Assembly: GCF_000297395.2 (NCBI RefSeq)
Contig: NZ_HF570108.1
Span: 3,861,576-3,925,575, forward strand
DNA: 64,000 nucleotides
Direction of reading: 5' to 3'
DNA from: Micromonospora lupini str. Lupac 08
Lineage (GTDB): Bacteria; Actinomycetota; Actinomycetes; Mycobacteriales; Micromonosporaceae
A program made the position numbers and the translations under genes. Positions 35,744 through 44,089 of the stretch are shown piece by piece; within the stretch, counting starts at the first letter, position 1; each line of letters begins with the position of its first letter. The notes beneath the pieces are model-generated. The model had not been told where the DNA came from. It searched no databases and saw nothing but the letters and a program-made list of their open reading frames with translations.

Positions 35744-36244
35744 GTGTCGACCGATGCCATCGTCCTGCTCAAAGAGGACCACAAGGAGATGCGCCGCCTG
35801 TTCAAGGCCTTCCAGGACGCCGAAGAGGGGCCCGCGAGCAAGCGGCAGAAGCTGGTGGACCAGATCCTGGAGGCCCTCACGGTCCACACCTACCTGGAGA
35901 ACGAGGTGATGTACCCGGAGGTCCGCCGACTCCTGCCCGACCTGGAGGACGACATCCTCGAGTCGTACGAGGAGCACCACGTCGCCGACGTGCTCTGCCT
36001 CGAACTGGCCGCGATGAACGCCGACGACGAGCGCTTCAACGCCAAGACGACAGTGCTGATCGAGAACGTCACCCACCACGTCGAGGAGGAAGAGGAGGAG
36101 TGGTTCCCCAAGGTCCGCGAGGCGTTGGGCCGCAAGCAGCTCCAGGAGATCGGCGAGAAGATGATCGCGTTGCGCGCGGACGCGCCGCGTACCCCCACGC
36201 AGCCGAAGGCGATCAAGAAGGCACGTGAGGCGGTGACGGCCTGA
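35744..36244 (+). CDS. Hemerythrin-like (HHE) domain protein
   Basis: Protein of 166 aa from GTG 35744, after GGGGGT at 9 nt. A four-helix bundle provides iron ligands: His in LLKEDHKEMRRLF, His and Glu in LTVHTYLENEVMYPEV, His in SYEEHHVADV and His plus acidic run in VTHHVEEEEEEWFP. It probably binds a diiron centre for oxygen, peroxide or NO sensing. The C-terminal tail is basic and Thr/Pro-rich. Monocistronic with a strong terminator. Confidence 0.92.
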   Translation: MSTDAIVLLKEDHKEMRRLFKAFQDAEEGPASKRQKLVDQILEALTVHTYLENEVMYPEVRRLLPDLEDDILESYEEHHVADVLCLELAAMNADDERFNAKTTVLIENVTHHVEEEEEEWFPKVREALGRKQLQEIGEKMIALRADAPRTPTQPKAIKKAREAVTA

Positions 36245-36257
36245 GCCCAGCACCGTC

Positions 36258-36294
36258 CGACGAGGGGCCCGGCGCGCTGCCGGGCCCCTCGTCG
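36258..36294. terminator. Bidirectional terminator hairpin
   Basis: A perfect 16-bp stem (36258-36273 with 36279-36294) and 5-nt loop lie between the convergent hemerythrin and SDR genes. Confidence 0.87.
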
Positions 36295-36305
36295 CGTACC
36301 GCGAA

Positions 36306-37112
36306 TCAGTCGCCCGATCCCGGCTCGGCCATCCGACGGTGCTGCTCGGCCTTGAGCTTGTCCGGGATGATCTTCCCGGCGGCCGTCTGCACCTTGTTCA
36401 CAAGCGAACCGGCGGTGACGGTCTGGTCGCCCTTCATCAGCGCGGCGAAACCCTGCGCGGCGACCTCGGCCGGGGCGTCCTTCTTTCCGGCACCCACCCG
36501 GGTGTCCTGCATCTCGGCCCGCTCGAAGAACGCGGTGTCGGTCGGCCCCGGCATCAGCGCGGTCACCGTGACGCCGGTGTCCTTCAGCTCGTTGCGCAGC
36601 GCCTCCGCGAAGGACTGCACGAACGACTTCGACGCGTTGTAGACCGCCTGGAACGGTCCCGGCATGGTGGAGGCGATCGACGAGGTGAACAACACCCGGC
36701 CCGCGCCCCGCTCGACCATGCCGGGCAGCAGTCGCTTGGCCAGGTGCACAGTCGACCGCACGTTGAGATCGACGATCTCCAGCTCGTCACGCAGGTTGGT
36801 GCCGCCGACGAACGCGCCGCCGGCTCCCCGACCGGCGTTGAGCGCCAGCGCGTCCAGGGGACGTCCGGTCCTGGCGACCGCGCTCACCAGCTCCTCCACG
36901 CCCTGCTCGGTGGACAGGTCGACGCGGACCGGCTGGATCTGGGCGCCGCCGTCGCGGCGCAGCTTGTCGGCGGCCGCGGCGATGCCGTCGTCCTCGGCGG
37001 CGACGACCAGGTCGAACCCGTGCTCGGCGAACTGCACGGCCAGCTCGTACCCGATTCCGCTGGACGCCCCGGTGACCAGGGCGAGCGGCCGGCCGGTGGT
37101 CGGTGTGGTCAT
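36306..37112 (-). CDS. Short-chain dehydrogenase/reductase
   Basis: Protein of 268 aa, classical SDR. ATG 37112 follows GAGGAG at 9 nt. It shows the cofactor motif VTGASSGIGYEL, LNAGRGAGG in place of NNAG, and the catalytic Ser and YNASK (Tyr/Lys) at about 145-160. The basic position after the glycine motif is acidic (AAEDD), which suggests NAD+ rather than NADP+. Substrate unknown. It diverges from the riboswitch-controlled glyA across about 150 bp. Confidence 0.9.
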   Translation of the reverse strand: MTTPTTGRPLALVTGASSGIGYELAVQFAEHGFDLVVAAEDDGIAAAADKLRRDGGAQIQPVRVDLSTEQGVEELVSAVARTGRPLDALALNAGRGAGGAFVGGTNLRDELEIVDLNVRSTVHLAKRLLPGMVERGAGRVLFTSSIASTMPGPFQAVYNASKSFVQSFAEALRNELKDTGVTVTALMPGPTDTAFFERAEMQDTRVGAGKKDAPAEVAAQGFAALMKGDQTVTAGSLVNKVQTAAGKIIPDKLKAEQHRRMAEPGSGD

Positions 37113-37263
37113 GGTTGTCGACTCCTCTCGTACGGGCGGCGGCCGCATCCGCGTGGGTGCGGCAGACCTCTGTCGAATGCCCTCACACGGGCGGTCCAAC
37201 CACCTCGGCGGGTCACGTCGGTAGGTCGGCCGGGTCCGCGCCGGCCGGCCCCGGTAGGATCGG

Positions 37264-37345
37264 CGCGGGCCGTTACTGGCGCGTGGGGATGGAGAACCAT
37301 CGGGGAGCGGCCCCGTCACACGGACGTTTGCCGAGCGCCTGGGCC
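37264..37345 (+). promoter_or_regulatory. ZTP (pfl motif) riboswitch upstream of glyA
   Basis: The sequence fits the ZTP/ZMP riboswitch consensus. The 5' subdomain reads GGGCCGTTACTGGCG, a variable GGGGATGGAGAACCAT stem and CGGGGAGCGGCCCCG. After a linker, the 3' subdomain contains CGCCTGGGCC, the near-invariant pseudoknot/ligand-binding element. It ends 25 bp before the glyA ATG, so control of translation initiation is likely. ZTP signals low 10-formyl-tetrahydrofolate, and upregulating glyA would restore one-carbon units. glyA is a known target of this RNA class. Confidence 0.93.
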
Positions 37346-37370
37346 TTCCCGCACGTCTGTTGGAGGTCGC

Positions 37371-38807
37371 ATGTCGCACAACGCCGAGTCCACCGCATTC
37401 CGGAGCGCCCTCGAGGTGATCCGGGCCGTCGAGCCGCGGGTGGCCGACGCCATCGGCGCCGAGCTGACCGACCAGCGGGAGTCGCTCAAGCTCATCGCGA
37501 GCGAGAACTACGCCTCCCCGGCGACCCTGCTGGCCATGGGCAACTGGTTCAGCGACAAGTACGCCGAGGGCACCGTGGGGCGTCGCTTCTACGCCGGCTG
37601 CCAGAACGTCGACACCGTCGAGGCGCTCGCCGCCGAGCACGCCCGTGAGCTGTTCGGCGCGGCCCACGCGTACGTGCAGCCGCACTCGGGCATCGACGCC
37701 AACCTGGTCGCGTTCTGGGCGGTGCTCGCCGACCGGGTGGAGTCCCCCGCCCTGAAGAAGGCCCAGGTCCGCCAGGTCAACGACCTCACCGAGGCCGACT
37801 GGTTCGCGCTGCGCCGCGAGCTGGGCAACCAGCGGATGCTCGGCATGTCGCTGGACGCCGGCGGTCACCTCACCCACGGTTTCCGGCCGAACATCTCCGG
37901 CAAGATGTTCGACCAGCGCAGCTACGGCACCGACCCGGTCACCGGCCTGATCGACTACGACCGGGTCGCCGAGGCGGCGCGCGAGTTCAAGCCGCTGATC
38001 CTGGTCGGCGGCTACTCGGCGTACCCGCGGAAGGTGAACTTCCGGATCCTGCGGGAGATCGCCGACTCGGTCGGCGCGACCTTCATGGTCGACATGGCGC
38101 ACTTCGCGGGCCTGGTGGCCGGCAAGGTCTTCACCGGCGACTTCGACCCGGTACCGCACGCGCACATCGTCACCACCACCACCCACAAGTCGCTGCGCGG
38201 CCCGCGCGGCGGCATGGTGCTCTGCCAGCCGGAGCTCGCCGACCAGGTCGACCGGGGCTGCCCGATGGTGCTCGGTGGTCCGCTGCCGCACGTGATGGCC
38301 GCCAAGGCCGTCGCCCTCGCGGAGGCCCGCCGGCCCGACTTCGCCGACTACGCCCAGCGGATCGTGGACAACTCGCAGGCCCTCGCCGAGGGGCTGCTGC
38401 GCCGGGGCGCGACGCTAGTCACCGGCGGCACCGACAATCACCTGGTGCTGATCGACGTGTCCGGCTACGGGCTCACCGGCCGGCAGGCCGAGCAGGCCCT
38501 GCTGGACTCGGGCATCGTGACCAACCGCAACTCGGTCCCGCAGGACCCGAACGGCGCCTGGTACACGTCCGGCATCCGGATCGGCACCCCGGCGCTTACC
38601 ACCCGCGGGCTGGGCACCGCCGAGATGGACCAGACCGCCGAGCTGATCCACACCGTGCTGACCCAGACCACGGCCGGCGCCAACGCCGACGGCACCCCGT
38701 CCAAGGCGAAGTACACGCTCGACGCCGACCTGGCCGACAAGATCGCCCAGCAGGCGACGGACCTGCTGGCTCCCCACCCGCTCTACCCGGGCATCGACCT
38801 GGCCTGA
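37371..38807 (+). CDS. glyA: Serine hydroxymethyltransferase
   Basis: Protein of 478 aa, PLP-dependent enzyme interconverting serine and glycine while charging tetrahydrofolate. ATG 37371 follows GGAGG. Signatures are LIASENYASPATLLAMG, YAEGTVGRRFYAGC, FMVDMAHFAGLVAG and the PLP lysine in TTTTHKSLRGPRGG. It is about 60 residues longer than E. coli GlyA because of an insertion near residues 125-170 and a C-terminal extension, as in a subset of actinobacterial enzymes. Expression is governed by the ZTP riboswitch directly upstream. Confidence 0.96.
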   Translation: MSHNAESTAFRSALEVIRAVEPRVADAIGAELTDQRESLKLIASENYASPATLLAMGNWFSDKYAEGTVGRRFYAGCQNVDTVEALAAEHARELFGAAHAYVQPHSGIDANLVAFWAVLADRVESPALKKAQVRQVNDLTEADWFALRRELGNQRMLGMSLDAGGHLTHGFRPNISGKMFDQRSYGTDPVTGLIDYDRVAEAAREFKPLILVGGYSAYPRKVNFRILREIADSVGATFMVDMAHFAGLVAGKVFTGDFDPVPHAHIVTTTTHKSLRGPRGGMVLCQPELADQVDRGCPMVLGGPLPHVMAAKAVALAEARRPDFADYAQRIVDNSQALAEGLLRRGATLVTGGTDNHLVLIDVSGYGLTGRQAEQALLDSGIVTNRNSVPQDPNGAWYTSGIRIGTPALTTRGLGTAEMDQTAELIHTVLTQTTAGANADGTPSKAKYTLDADLADKIAQQATDLLAPHPLYPGIDLA

Positions 38808-38856
38808 CGGCCGGGCCTGCCGCACCGGCCGGGCGGTCGGTGGCACTCACTCCAAC

Positions 38857-38906
38857 GAGCGGTATACCGCAGAGTCATAACTACTGACTCGTGCGGTATA
38901 CCGCTC
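38857..38906. repeat. Paired GCGGTATACCGC palindromes in a large inverted repeat
   Basis: The perfect 12-bp palindrome GCGGTATACCGC occurs at 38859-38870 and 38893-38904, 34 bp apart. The flanks are also inverted (GAGTCA and TGACTC), so the whole 50-bp block forms a long hairpin with one bulged base. It lies between the 3' ends of glyA and the convergent small gene. It could be a terminator or a tandem repressor (for example GntR-type) site. Confidence 0.8.
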
Positions 38907-38938
38907 ACCGGTGTGACCGCCCCGGCGGGCGGCGGGGG

Positions 38939-39199
38939 TCAGTTCAGGGGACGCTTGAGGTGGTAGCGGTGGACCTCCGTGCTGCCCTGGACGTTGTTCA
39001 CGTCCTCGGCGGCCGAGACCAGCTCCCAGCCCTCCCGCCCCGCGCGATTGAGGTGCGCGATGGCCGTGTCGCCGTAGGCGGTGATGTCCTTGCGCGACCC
39101 GTCCGGGCCGTACCAGACGAACGAGACGGTGAAATTGCGGCCCTGTCCCTGATAGCGGCGGACGAGCAAGGCGTACTCCCAGGCAACCATGCGGCCCAT
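38939..39199 (-). CDS. Small DUF4177-like protein
   Basis: Protein of 86 aa from ATG 39199, which overlaps the hpgT stop as TAATG; ATG 39190 is an alternative. The sequence WEYALLVRRYQ, then a beta-strand pair FTVSFVWYGPDG and LNRAGREGWELVSAAED, resembles DUF4177-type small alpha/beta proteins, where GWELV is the most conserved part. Function unknown. It is last in the P450-esterase-hmo-hpgT operon, but may simply be a housekeeping neighbour. Confidence 0.7.
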   Translation of the reverse strand: MGRMVAWEYALLVRRYQGQGRNFTVSFVWYGPDGSRKDITAYGDTAIAHLNRAGREGWELVSAAEDVNNVQGSTEVHRYHLKRPLN

Positions 39200-40527
39200 T
39201 ATGACCGTCCACCCAGGAGCTGGTCGGTGATGAGGGCGGCGAGCCGGTCCAACCCCTGATCGATCTGCTCGGGCGTCACCGCGCTCACCGACAACCGCAG
39301 CGCGCACACCGGCGCCGTGTCGTCGTAGAAGTGCGCCATCGGCGTCCAGAGCACCCCGTAGTCCCGCGCCGAGCGGTCCAGCAACGCGTCGTCGACCGCG
39401 AACGGCACTGTCACCACCACGAAGAACCCACCGGCCGGCACCGTCCACCGCACCACCGCCGGCCGGCCCGGCCGGTCCGGGAAACGCCGGGCCAGCCCGG
39501 CGACGAGATGACGCAGATTGCGGGCGTACGCGGCCCGCTCCCGGGTGTTCGCGGGCACCAGGCTGCACCCGTGCTCCAGCAGCCGCCCGCCGATCACCGC
39601 CTGCGCGATAGGTGAGGTGTTCACCGTGACCATGCTCTTGATCATGGCGAGCTGGTCGGCGAGCGGGCCGACCCGGCCGTCCGGCCCGGCCACCCGCTGG
39701 TCGGCGACCACGTAACCGACCCGCGCCCCGGGCAGCACGGTCTTGGCGAACGAGCCGAGGTAGACCACCCGACGGTCGGTGTCCAGCGCCTTGAGAGTGG
39801 GCGGACGCGGCCCGTCCTCGACGGGAAACAGCCCGTACGGGTTGTCCTCCAACAGCAGCAGGTCCTCCTCGGCGGCCAGCGCCAACAGCCGCCGCCGGTC
39901 GGCGACGTCGATGCTGACCCCGGACGGGTTGGCGAAGTCCGGCAGCACGTAGCAGGCGCGCGGCCGACGCCCCTCTGCCCGGGCCCGCCGCGCCTGCGCC
40001 CGCAGGTCGTCCAGGTCCACCCCGGACGGTCCACCCGCGACCGGCCACACCGGCAGGTCCACCAGCCGGGCCGCCCCGGTCAGACCGACGTAGGTCGGGG
40101 CGACCGCCAGCAGCACGTCCGCCGGGCCGGCCCGCAACGCCCGCAGCACCAGGAACATCGCCTCCTGGCAGCCGACGGTCACGACGACGGCCTCCGGGTC
40201 GACGGTGATCCCCTCGTCGACCGCGAGGTTGCGGGCGACGAGGTGGTGCACGATGCCCTTGGTCCGGCCGTACTGCAGCAGCAGCCGACGCGCCTGCTCG
40301 GGCGTGTGACCCCGCTCGTCGACGAGATGCCGATGGAACGTGTCCAGGTGCCGGTGCACCGCCGCGACGTCGAAGAACTCCTCGTACGGGCGCCCGGCCG
40401 CGAGCGACACCGCCGCCGGATAGCGTTCGGACACCTCGTTGAGGAAGTTCATCGAGGTCAGCGCCGGGTCGCCCAGCGCGGGGTGCAGATCGGCGACGCT
40501 CAGGTCGACCGGCTCGGTCGCGGTCAC
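39199..40527 (-). CDS. hpgT: 4-hydroxyphenylglycine aminotransferase (HpgT-like)
   Basis: Protein of 442 aa, PLP-dependent fold type I. GTG 40527 lies 3 bp past the hmo stop. It has LTSMNFLNEVSERYPAAVSL, AAGRPYEEFFDV, LLQYGRTKGIVHHLVARNL and TVGCQEAMFLVLRALRAG, a pattern I recognise from HpgT of glycopeptide clusters. The PLP lysine is in YLGSFAKTVLPGARVGY. It converts 4-hydroxyphenylglyoxylate to L-4-hydroxyphenylglycine, typically with tyrosine as amino donor. Direct linkage to hmo supports this over a generic 2-aminoadipate aminotransferase. Confidence 0.85.
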   Translation of the reverse strand: MTATEPVDLSVADLHPALGDPALTSMNFLNEVSERYPAAVSLAAGRPYEEFFDVAAVHRHLDTFHRHLVDERGHTPEQARRLLLQYGRTKGIVHHLVARNLAVDEGITVDPEAVVVTVGCQEAMFLVLRALRAGPADVLLAVAPTYVGLTGAARLVDLPVWPVAGGPSGVDLDDLRAQARRARAEGRRPRACYVLPDFANPSGVSIDVADRRRLLALAAEEDLLLLEDNPYGLFPVEDGPRPPTLKALDTDRRVVYLGSFAKTVLPGARVGYVVADQRVAGPDGRVGPLADQLAMIKSMVTVNTSPIAQAVIGGRLLEHGCSLVPANTRERAAYARNLRHLVAGLARRFPDRPGRPAVVRWTVPAGGFFVVVTVPFAVDDALLDRSARDYGVLWTPMAHFYDDTAPVCALRLSVSAVTPEQIDQGLDRLAALITDQLLGGRS

Positions 40528-40530
40528 CGC

Positions 40531-41646
40531 TCAGCCCACCGCGAGCGTACGCAGCTCGGCCGCCGCCGCCGGGTCGGCGCAGCCGGCCAGGGTGAGGGCG
40601 TCGCGCACCTCGGCGGCGAGCAACGCCAACGCGTCCCGCGCGCCACGCTGCCCGCCGACGGCCAGCGCCCAGAGCAACGGACGACCCACCAGGACGCCCG
40701 CCGCGCCCAACGCCAGCGCCCGCAGCACGTCGGTGCCCCCACGGATACCGCTGTCCAGCAGCACCTGAGCACCGTCGCCGACGGCGTCGACGACCTCCGG
40801 CAGCATGGTGACGCTCGCCGGCGCACCGTCCAACTGACGCCCGCCGTGGTTGGACACCACCACCGCGTCCGCCCCGATCCGCACCGCCTCGACCGCGTCG
40901 CGGGGATCCAGCACCCCCTTGACGACAAGCGGCAGGTCGACGTGCTCCCGCAGCCAGGCCAGGTCCGTCCAGCGCAGGGCCGACTCGAACGACGCCTCGG
41001 TGTGCGCGGCGATCCCGGACACACCGGGGGCGCCGGCGTGCGCCAACGCGTCCCGGCCGTGCGGCAGGTTCGCGGCGACCACGTCGGCCGGGAGGCGGAA
41101 CGCGTTGCGCAGGTCGCGCGGGCGTCGACCGAGCACCGGAACGTCAACGGTGACCATCAGTGCCCGGCAGCCCGCCGCGACGACCCGGTCGAGCAGATCG
41201 CGGACCAGCGCCCGCTCCCGCAGCCAGTAGAGCTGGAACCAGACCTCGGCGCCGGCTGCCGTGATCTCCTCGATCGGCGTGCTGCTCAATGTGCTCGCCA
41301 CATACGGCACGCCGGCCGCGCCGGCCGCCGCCGCGAGGCCCAGTTCCCCGTCCGGGTGCACGAGCCGCTGGTACGCCATCGGCGCCACCCCGACCGGCAT
41401 CGCGTACGGGCGGCCGAGCAGCCGGGCGTCGAGGTCCACGGCGTGGCTGCCGCGCAGCACCCGGGGCAGCACGGCCACCCGGTCCAGCGCGGCCCGGTTG
41501 GCGGCCAGGGTCACCTCGGCCGCGCTGCCGCCGGCCACGTAGTCCCACACGTCCGGGGCCAGCACCGCCCGCGCCCGCTGTCCGTAGTCGGCGAGCGTCA
41601 CCGCCGGCGTCCCGGTCGGCAGGTCGGCCAGCACCGGCTCAGCCAC
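40531..41646 (-). CDS. hmo: 4-hydroxymandelate oxidase (FMN-dependent alpha-hydroxyacid oxidase)
   Basis: Protein of 371 aa from GTG 41646, which overlaps the esterase stop (GTGGCTGA) and follows GGGGGTG. A TIM-barrel FMN enzyme with DYVAGGSAAEVTLAANR, PVGVAPMAYQRLVHPDGE, ASTLSSTPIEEI, QLYWLRERALV, the FMN-binding Lys in LVVKGVLDP, and the catalytic His/Arg in VSNHGGRQLDGAP. It oxidises 4-hydroxymandelate to 4-hydroxyphenylglyoxylate. The assignment rests on operon linkage to hpgT and the presence of hmaS 17 kb away; by sequence alone it is a lactate/mandelate-oxidase-family enzyme. Confidence 0.88.
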   Translation of the reverse strand: MAEPVLADLPTGTPAVTLADYGQRARAVLAPDVWDYVAGGSAAEVTLAANRAALDRVAVLPRVLRGSHAVDLDARLLGRPYAMPVGVAPMAYQRLVHPDGELGLAAAAGAAGVPYVASTLSSTPIEEITAAGAEVWFQLYWLRERALVRDLLDRVVAAGCRALMVTVDVPVLGRRPRDLRNAFRLPADVVAANLPHGRDALAHAGAPGVSGIAAHTEASFESALRWTDLAWLREHVDLPLVVKGVLDPRDAVEAVRIGADAVVVSNHGGRQLDGAPASVTMLPEVVDAVGDGAQVLLDSGIRGGTDVLRALALGAAGVLVGRPLLWALAVGGQRGARDALALLAAEVRDALTLAGCADPAAAAELRTLAVG

Positions 41647-42802
41647 CGCGCACCCCCGCGACACCCGGGCCAGCGTCGGCCGACGCGATACCCGGGCCAG
41701 CGTCGGCCGGGCCAGCGTCGACCGGGCCAGCGTCGACCGGGCCAGCGTCGACCGGGCCAGCGTCGACCGGGCCAGCGTCGGCCAGGGCAGCGTCGGCCAG
41801 GGCAGCGTCGGCCAGGGCAGCGTCGGCCGGGCCGTTGTCGGCCGGGCCGGCGGCCGGTTCGTCCCGGCGCGGCGGGAGCCCGAAGCGTTCCCGCAGGAAC
41901 GCCGCCGCGCGGTGCTGTGCTCTCCGGCCGTCGGTGAAGACGCCGGGCATGGCGAAGAACCCGTGGACCATCTGCGGATAGTGATCGAGGCGGGTGGGCA
42001 CACCGGCCCCGCGCAGCCGCTGCGCGTAGCGCTGCCCCTCGGCGCACAGCGGGTCCAGCTCGGCGGTCACCACAAGCGCCGGAGGCAGGCCGGACAGGTC
42101 GTCGGCGAGCAGTGGCGACGCCAGCGGATCCCGGGAGTGCTCCGGGTCGGCCAGGTAGTGCGTGCGGTACCAGACCACCGACCGACGGTTGAACAGCGCC
42201 GGGTCGTCGCCGACCGGGCCGGACGGCTCACCGCTGACGTCGGTGTTCGGATAGACCAGGAGTTGCGCCACGAGCGCGGGCCCGTCCGAGCGGCAGAGCA
42301 GGCTCACCGCCGCCGCGAGGTTCCCGCCCGCGCTGTCCCCACCCACCGCCAGCCGGGTCGGGTCCACCCCGAACGAGTCGGCGTTCCCGGCGATCCACAC
42401 GGTGGCGGCGTGGCAGTCGTGCACCGCCGCGGGGAACGGGTGCTCCGGGGCCAGGCGGTAGCCGACGGTCACCACCTGGCATCCCACCGCGTTGGCCAGT
42501 CGTCGGCAGATGCCGTCGGCGGTGTCGATGCTGCCGAGCGTCCACCCGCCGCCGAAGAAGTACAGCAGGGTGGGCAGCGGCCCCGACCCGGCCGGCCGGT
42601 ACACCCGGATCGGCAGGTCACCGCCGGGCCCGGGGATGCGCTCGTCGCGTACCTCGGAGACCTGCTCGACCGCGCCGCCGCCGGCGCGGATCGCGGCCAG
42701 GTCCGCGGCGCGCGCCTCGGTGAGGGTCTGCGTGTACAGCGGCGGCGTGCCGGCCGCGGCGCGGGCCGCGCGATAGGCCGCCACCTCCGGGTGCAGGGCC
42801 AT
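41639..42802 (-). CDS. HSL-type alpha/beta-hydrolase (esterase) with repeat tail
   Basis: Protein of 387 aa; ATG 42802 follows AGGAGA. Residues 1-310 are a hormone-sensitive-lipase-type esterase: LYFFGGGWTLGS (oxyanion motif, HGGG changed to FGGG), nucleophile in VGGDSAGGNLAAAV, acid in ELDPLCAEG and His in QMVHGFF. Residues about 325-380 are a tail of pentapeptides such as VDAGP and ADAAL, encoded by a 15-bp tandem repeat. The tail is unlike the family and looks like slippage. Role in the cluster could be thioester or ester hydrolysis. Confidence 0.87.
   Translation of the reverse strand: MALHPEVAAYRAARAAAGTPPLYTQTLTEARAADLAAIRAGGGAVEQVSEVRDERIPGPGGDLPIRVYRPAGSGPLPTLLYFFGGGWTLGSIDTADGICRRLANAVGCQVVTVGYRLAPEHPFPAAVHDCHAATVWIAGNADSFGVDPTRLAVGGDSAGGNLAAAVSLLCRSDGPALVAQLLVYPNTDVSGEPSGPVGDDPALFNRRSVVWYRTHYLADPEHSRDPLASPLLADDLSGLPPALVVTAELDPLCAEGQRYAQRLRGAGVPTRLDHYPQMVHGFFAMPGVFTDGRRAQHRAAAFLRERFGLPPRRDEPAAGPADNGPADAALADAALADAALADAGPVDAGPVDAGPVDAGPVDAGPADAGPGIASADAGPGVAGVRGG
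41692..41842. repeat. 15-bp tandem repeats in the esterase 3' end
   Basis: About ten copies of a 15-bp unit (GCCAGCGTCGACCGG and variants GCCAGCGTCGGCCAG) encode the pentapeptide tail of the esterase on the minus strand. They lie immediately before the hmo start. Unit length is a multiple of three, so copy-number change keeps the frame. Confidence 0.9.
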
Positions 42803-42811
42803 GCGGGTCTC

Positions 42812-44022
42812 CTATCCGCCGGTGCTGACCAGCAGCTTGTCGATGCCGCGCAGGAAGAGGCTGCCGCTGTACGTCGGGGTCTCGGTGACCGCGAGCCGGG
42901 GAACCGGGCGAACAGGCGGGGCAGGGCGAGACGGCCCTCCAGCCGGGACACCGCCGCGCCGAGGCAGAAGTGCAGGCCCACCCCGAAGGCCAGCGACGGC
43001 GGCCCGGGACGGGTGGGATCGAAGGCGTCCGGGTCGGGGAACCGCGCCGGGTCCCGGTTGGCGGCCCCGATGATGATGAGCACGTTGTCGTCCCGGGCGA
43101 CCGGCACGCCGGCCAGCACGGTGTCCTCCGGCGCGGCCCGGGCGAGGAAGTGCACCGGGCTCTGCAGGCGCAGCACCTCGTCGACGCAACCCCGGGCGAG
43201 GTCGTCGTCGGTGGGCAGCGCGGTGACCGCCCCCGGGTGGTCCAGCAGCAGGGGCAGGCCGTTGCTGAACATGTAGACGGTGGTGACGAAGCTGGCGTTG
43301 AACAGGACGATCAGGTTGCTGATCAGCTCCTCCTCGGTCAGCTCCACCTCGCCCGAGCCGACGGCCTCCACCAGACCGCTGATCAGGTCCTCGCCGGGCG
43401 TGCGGCGGCGGTGGGCCAGCAACTCCCGGTAGAACGCCCGCAGCTCCTGCGCCGCGGTGTTCGCGGCGGCCAGCCGCTGCGGGGTCTTCCCGGCCACGTC
43501 CAGGAACTCGTCGATGCGCTCCACCCGGTCCCGGTACCAGGGCAGCTCCCCCGCCGGGATGCCGATGAACTCCGCCATCACCAGGGCGGGAATGGGGTAC
43601 GCGAAGTCGGCCACGAAGTCGACGACACCGTCACCGGCGTCGGCCATCCGGTCCAGCAACTCGTCGACGACCCGCAGGATCACCGGCTCCAACGCGCCGA
43701 GGCGGCGCGGGGTGAAGGTGCGGGAGAAGACGTGCCGCATCCGGGTGTGGTCGGGCGGGTTGATGAACATCATCGAGGTCTGGAAGGTCCGCAGGATCTC
43801 GTGGTCCTCCCAGCCCGGCGGGGGCTGTTTGGTCCACTGCGGATCACGCAGCAGCCCGTCGATCAGGTCGTAGCCGACCGCCACCGCGGACACCGTACGG
43901 TGCTCGGCGCGCGGCGGCACGGCGCTGACCGGCCCGAGCCGGTGCAGTTCGGCGTACCACGGGTACGGATTCTGGCGGCCCTCTTCGCTGTACAGGCCGG
44001 TGAGCAGGTCCTGCACCGTCAC
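42812..44022 (-). pseudogene. Cytochrome P450 with apparent 3' frameshift
   Basis: A bacterial class I P450 from GTG 44022 (after GGAGGAG). It has ExxR in DEVLRLQSP and the haem loop FGVGLHFCLGAAVSRLE. The I-helix reads LFNASFVTTVYM, with the usual acid before Thr replaced. The frame is normal until RLFARFP. There a C-run (GGGG at 42898-42901 on the plus strand) is one base short. One added base restores RLAVTETPTYSGSLFLRGIDKLL, the expected C-terminus, ending at 42812. Without repair the frame would run 333 bp into the esterase. Either a sequence error or a true lesion. It is first in the hmo/hpgT operon. Confidence 0.85.
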
Positions 44023-44089
44023 GACGTTCTCCTCCCCAGGATGTCGGCGCCCAGGGGCGGCGGGATCGTCCGCCGCCCCCGGGCCGGTG

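Noticed and set aside
41692..41842. Possible CRISPR or VNTR non-coding array
   Set aside because: The 15-bp units are in frame within the esterase coding region and no spacers exist.
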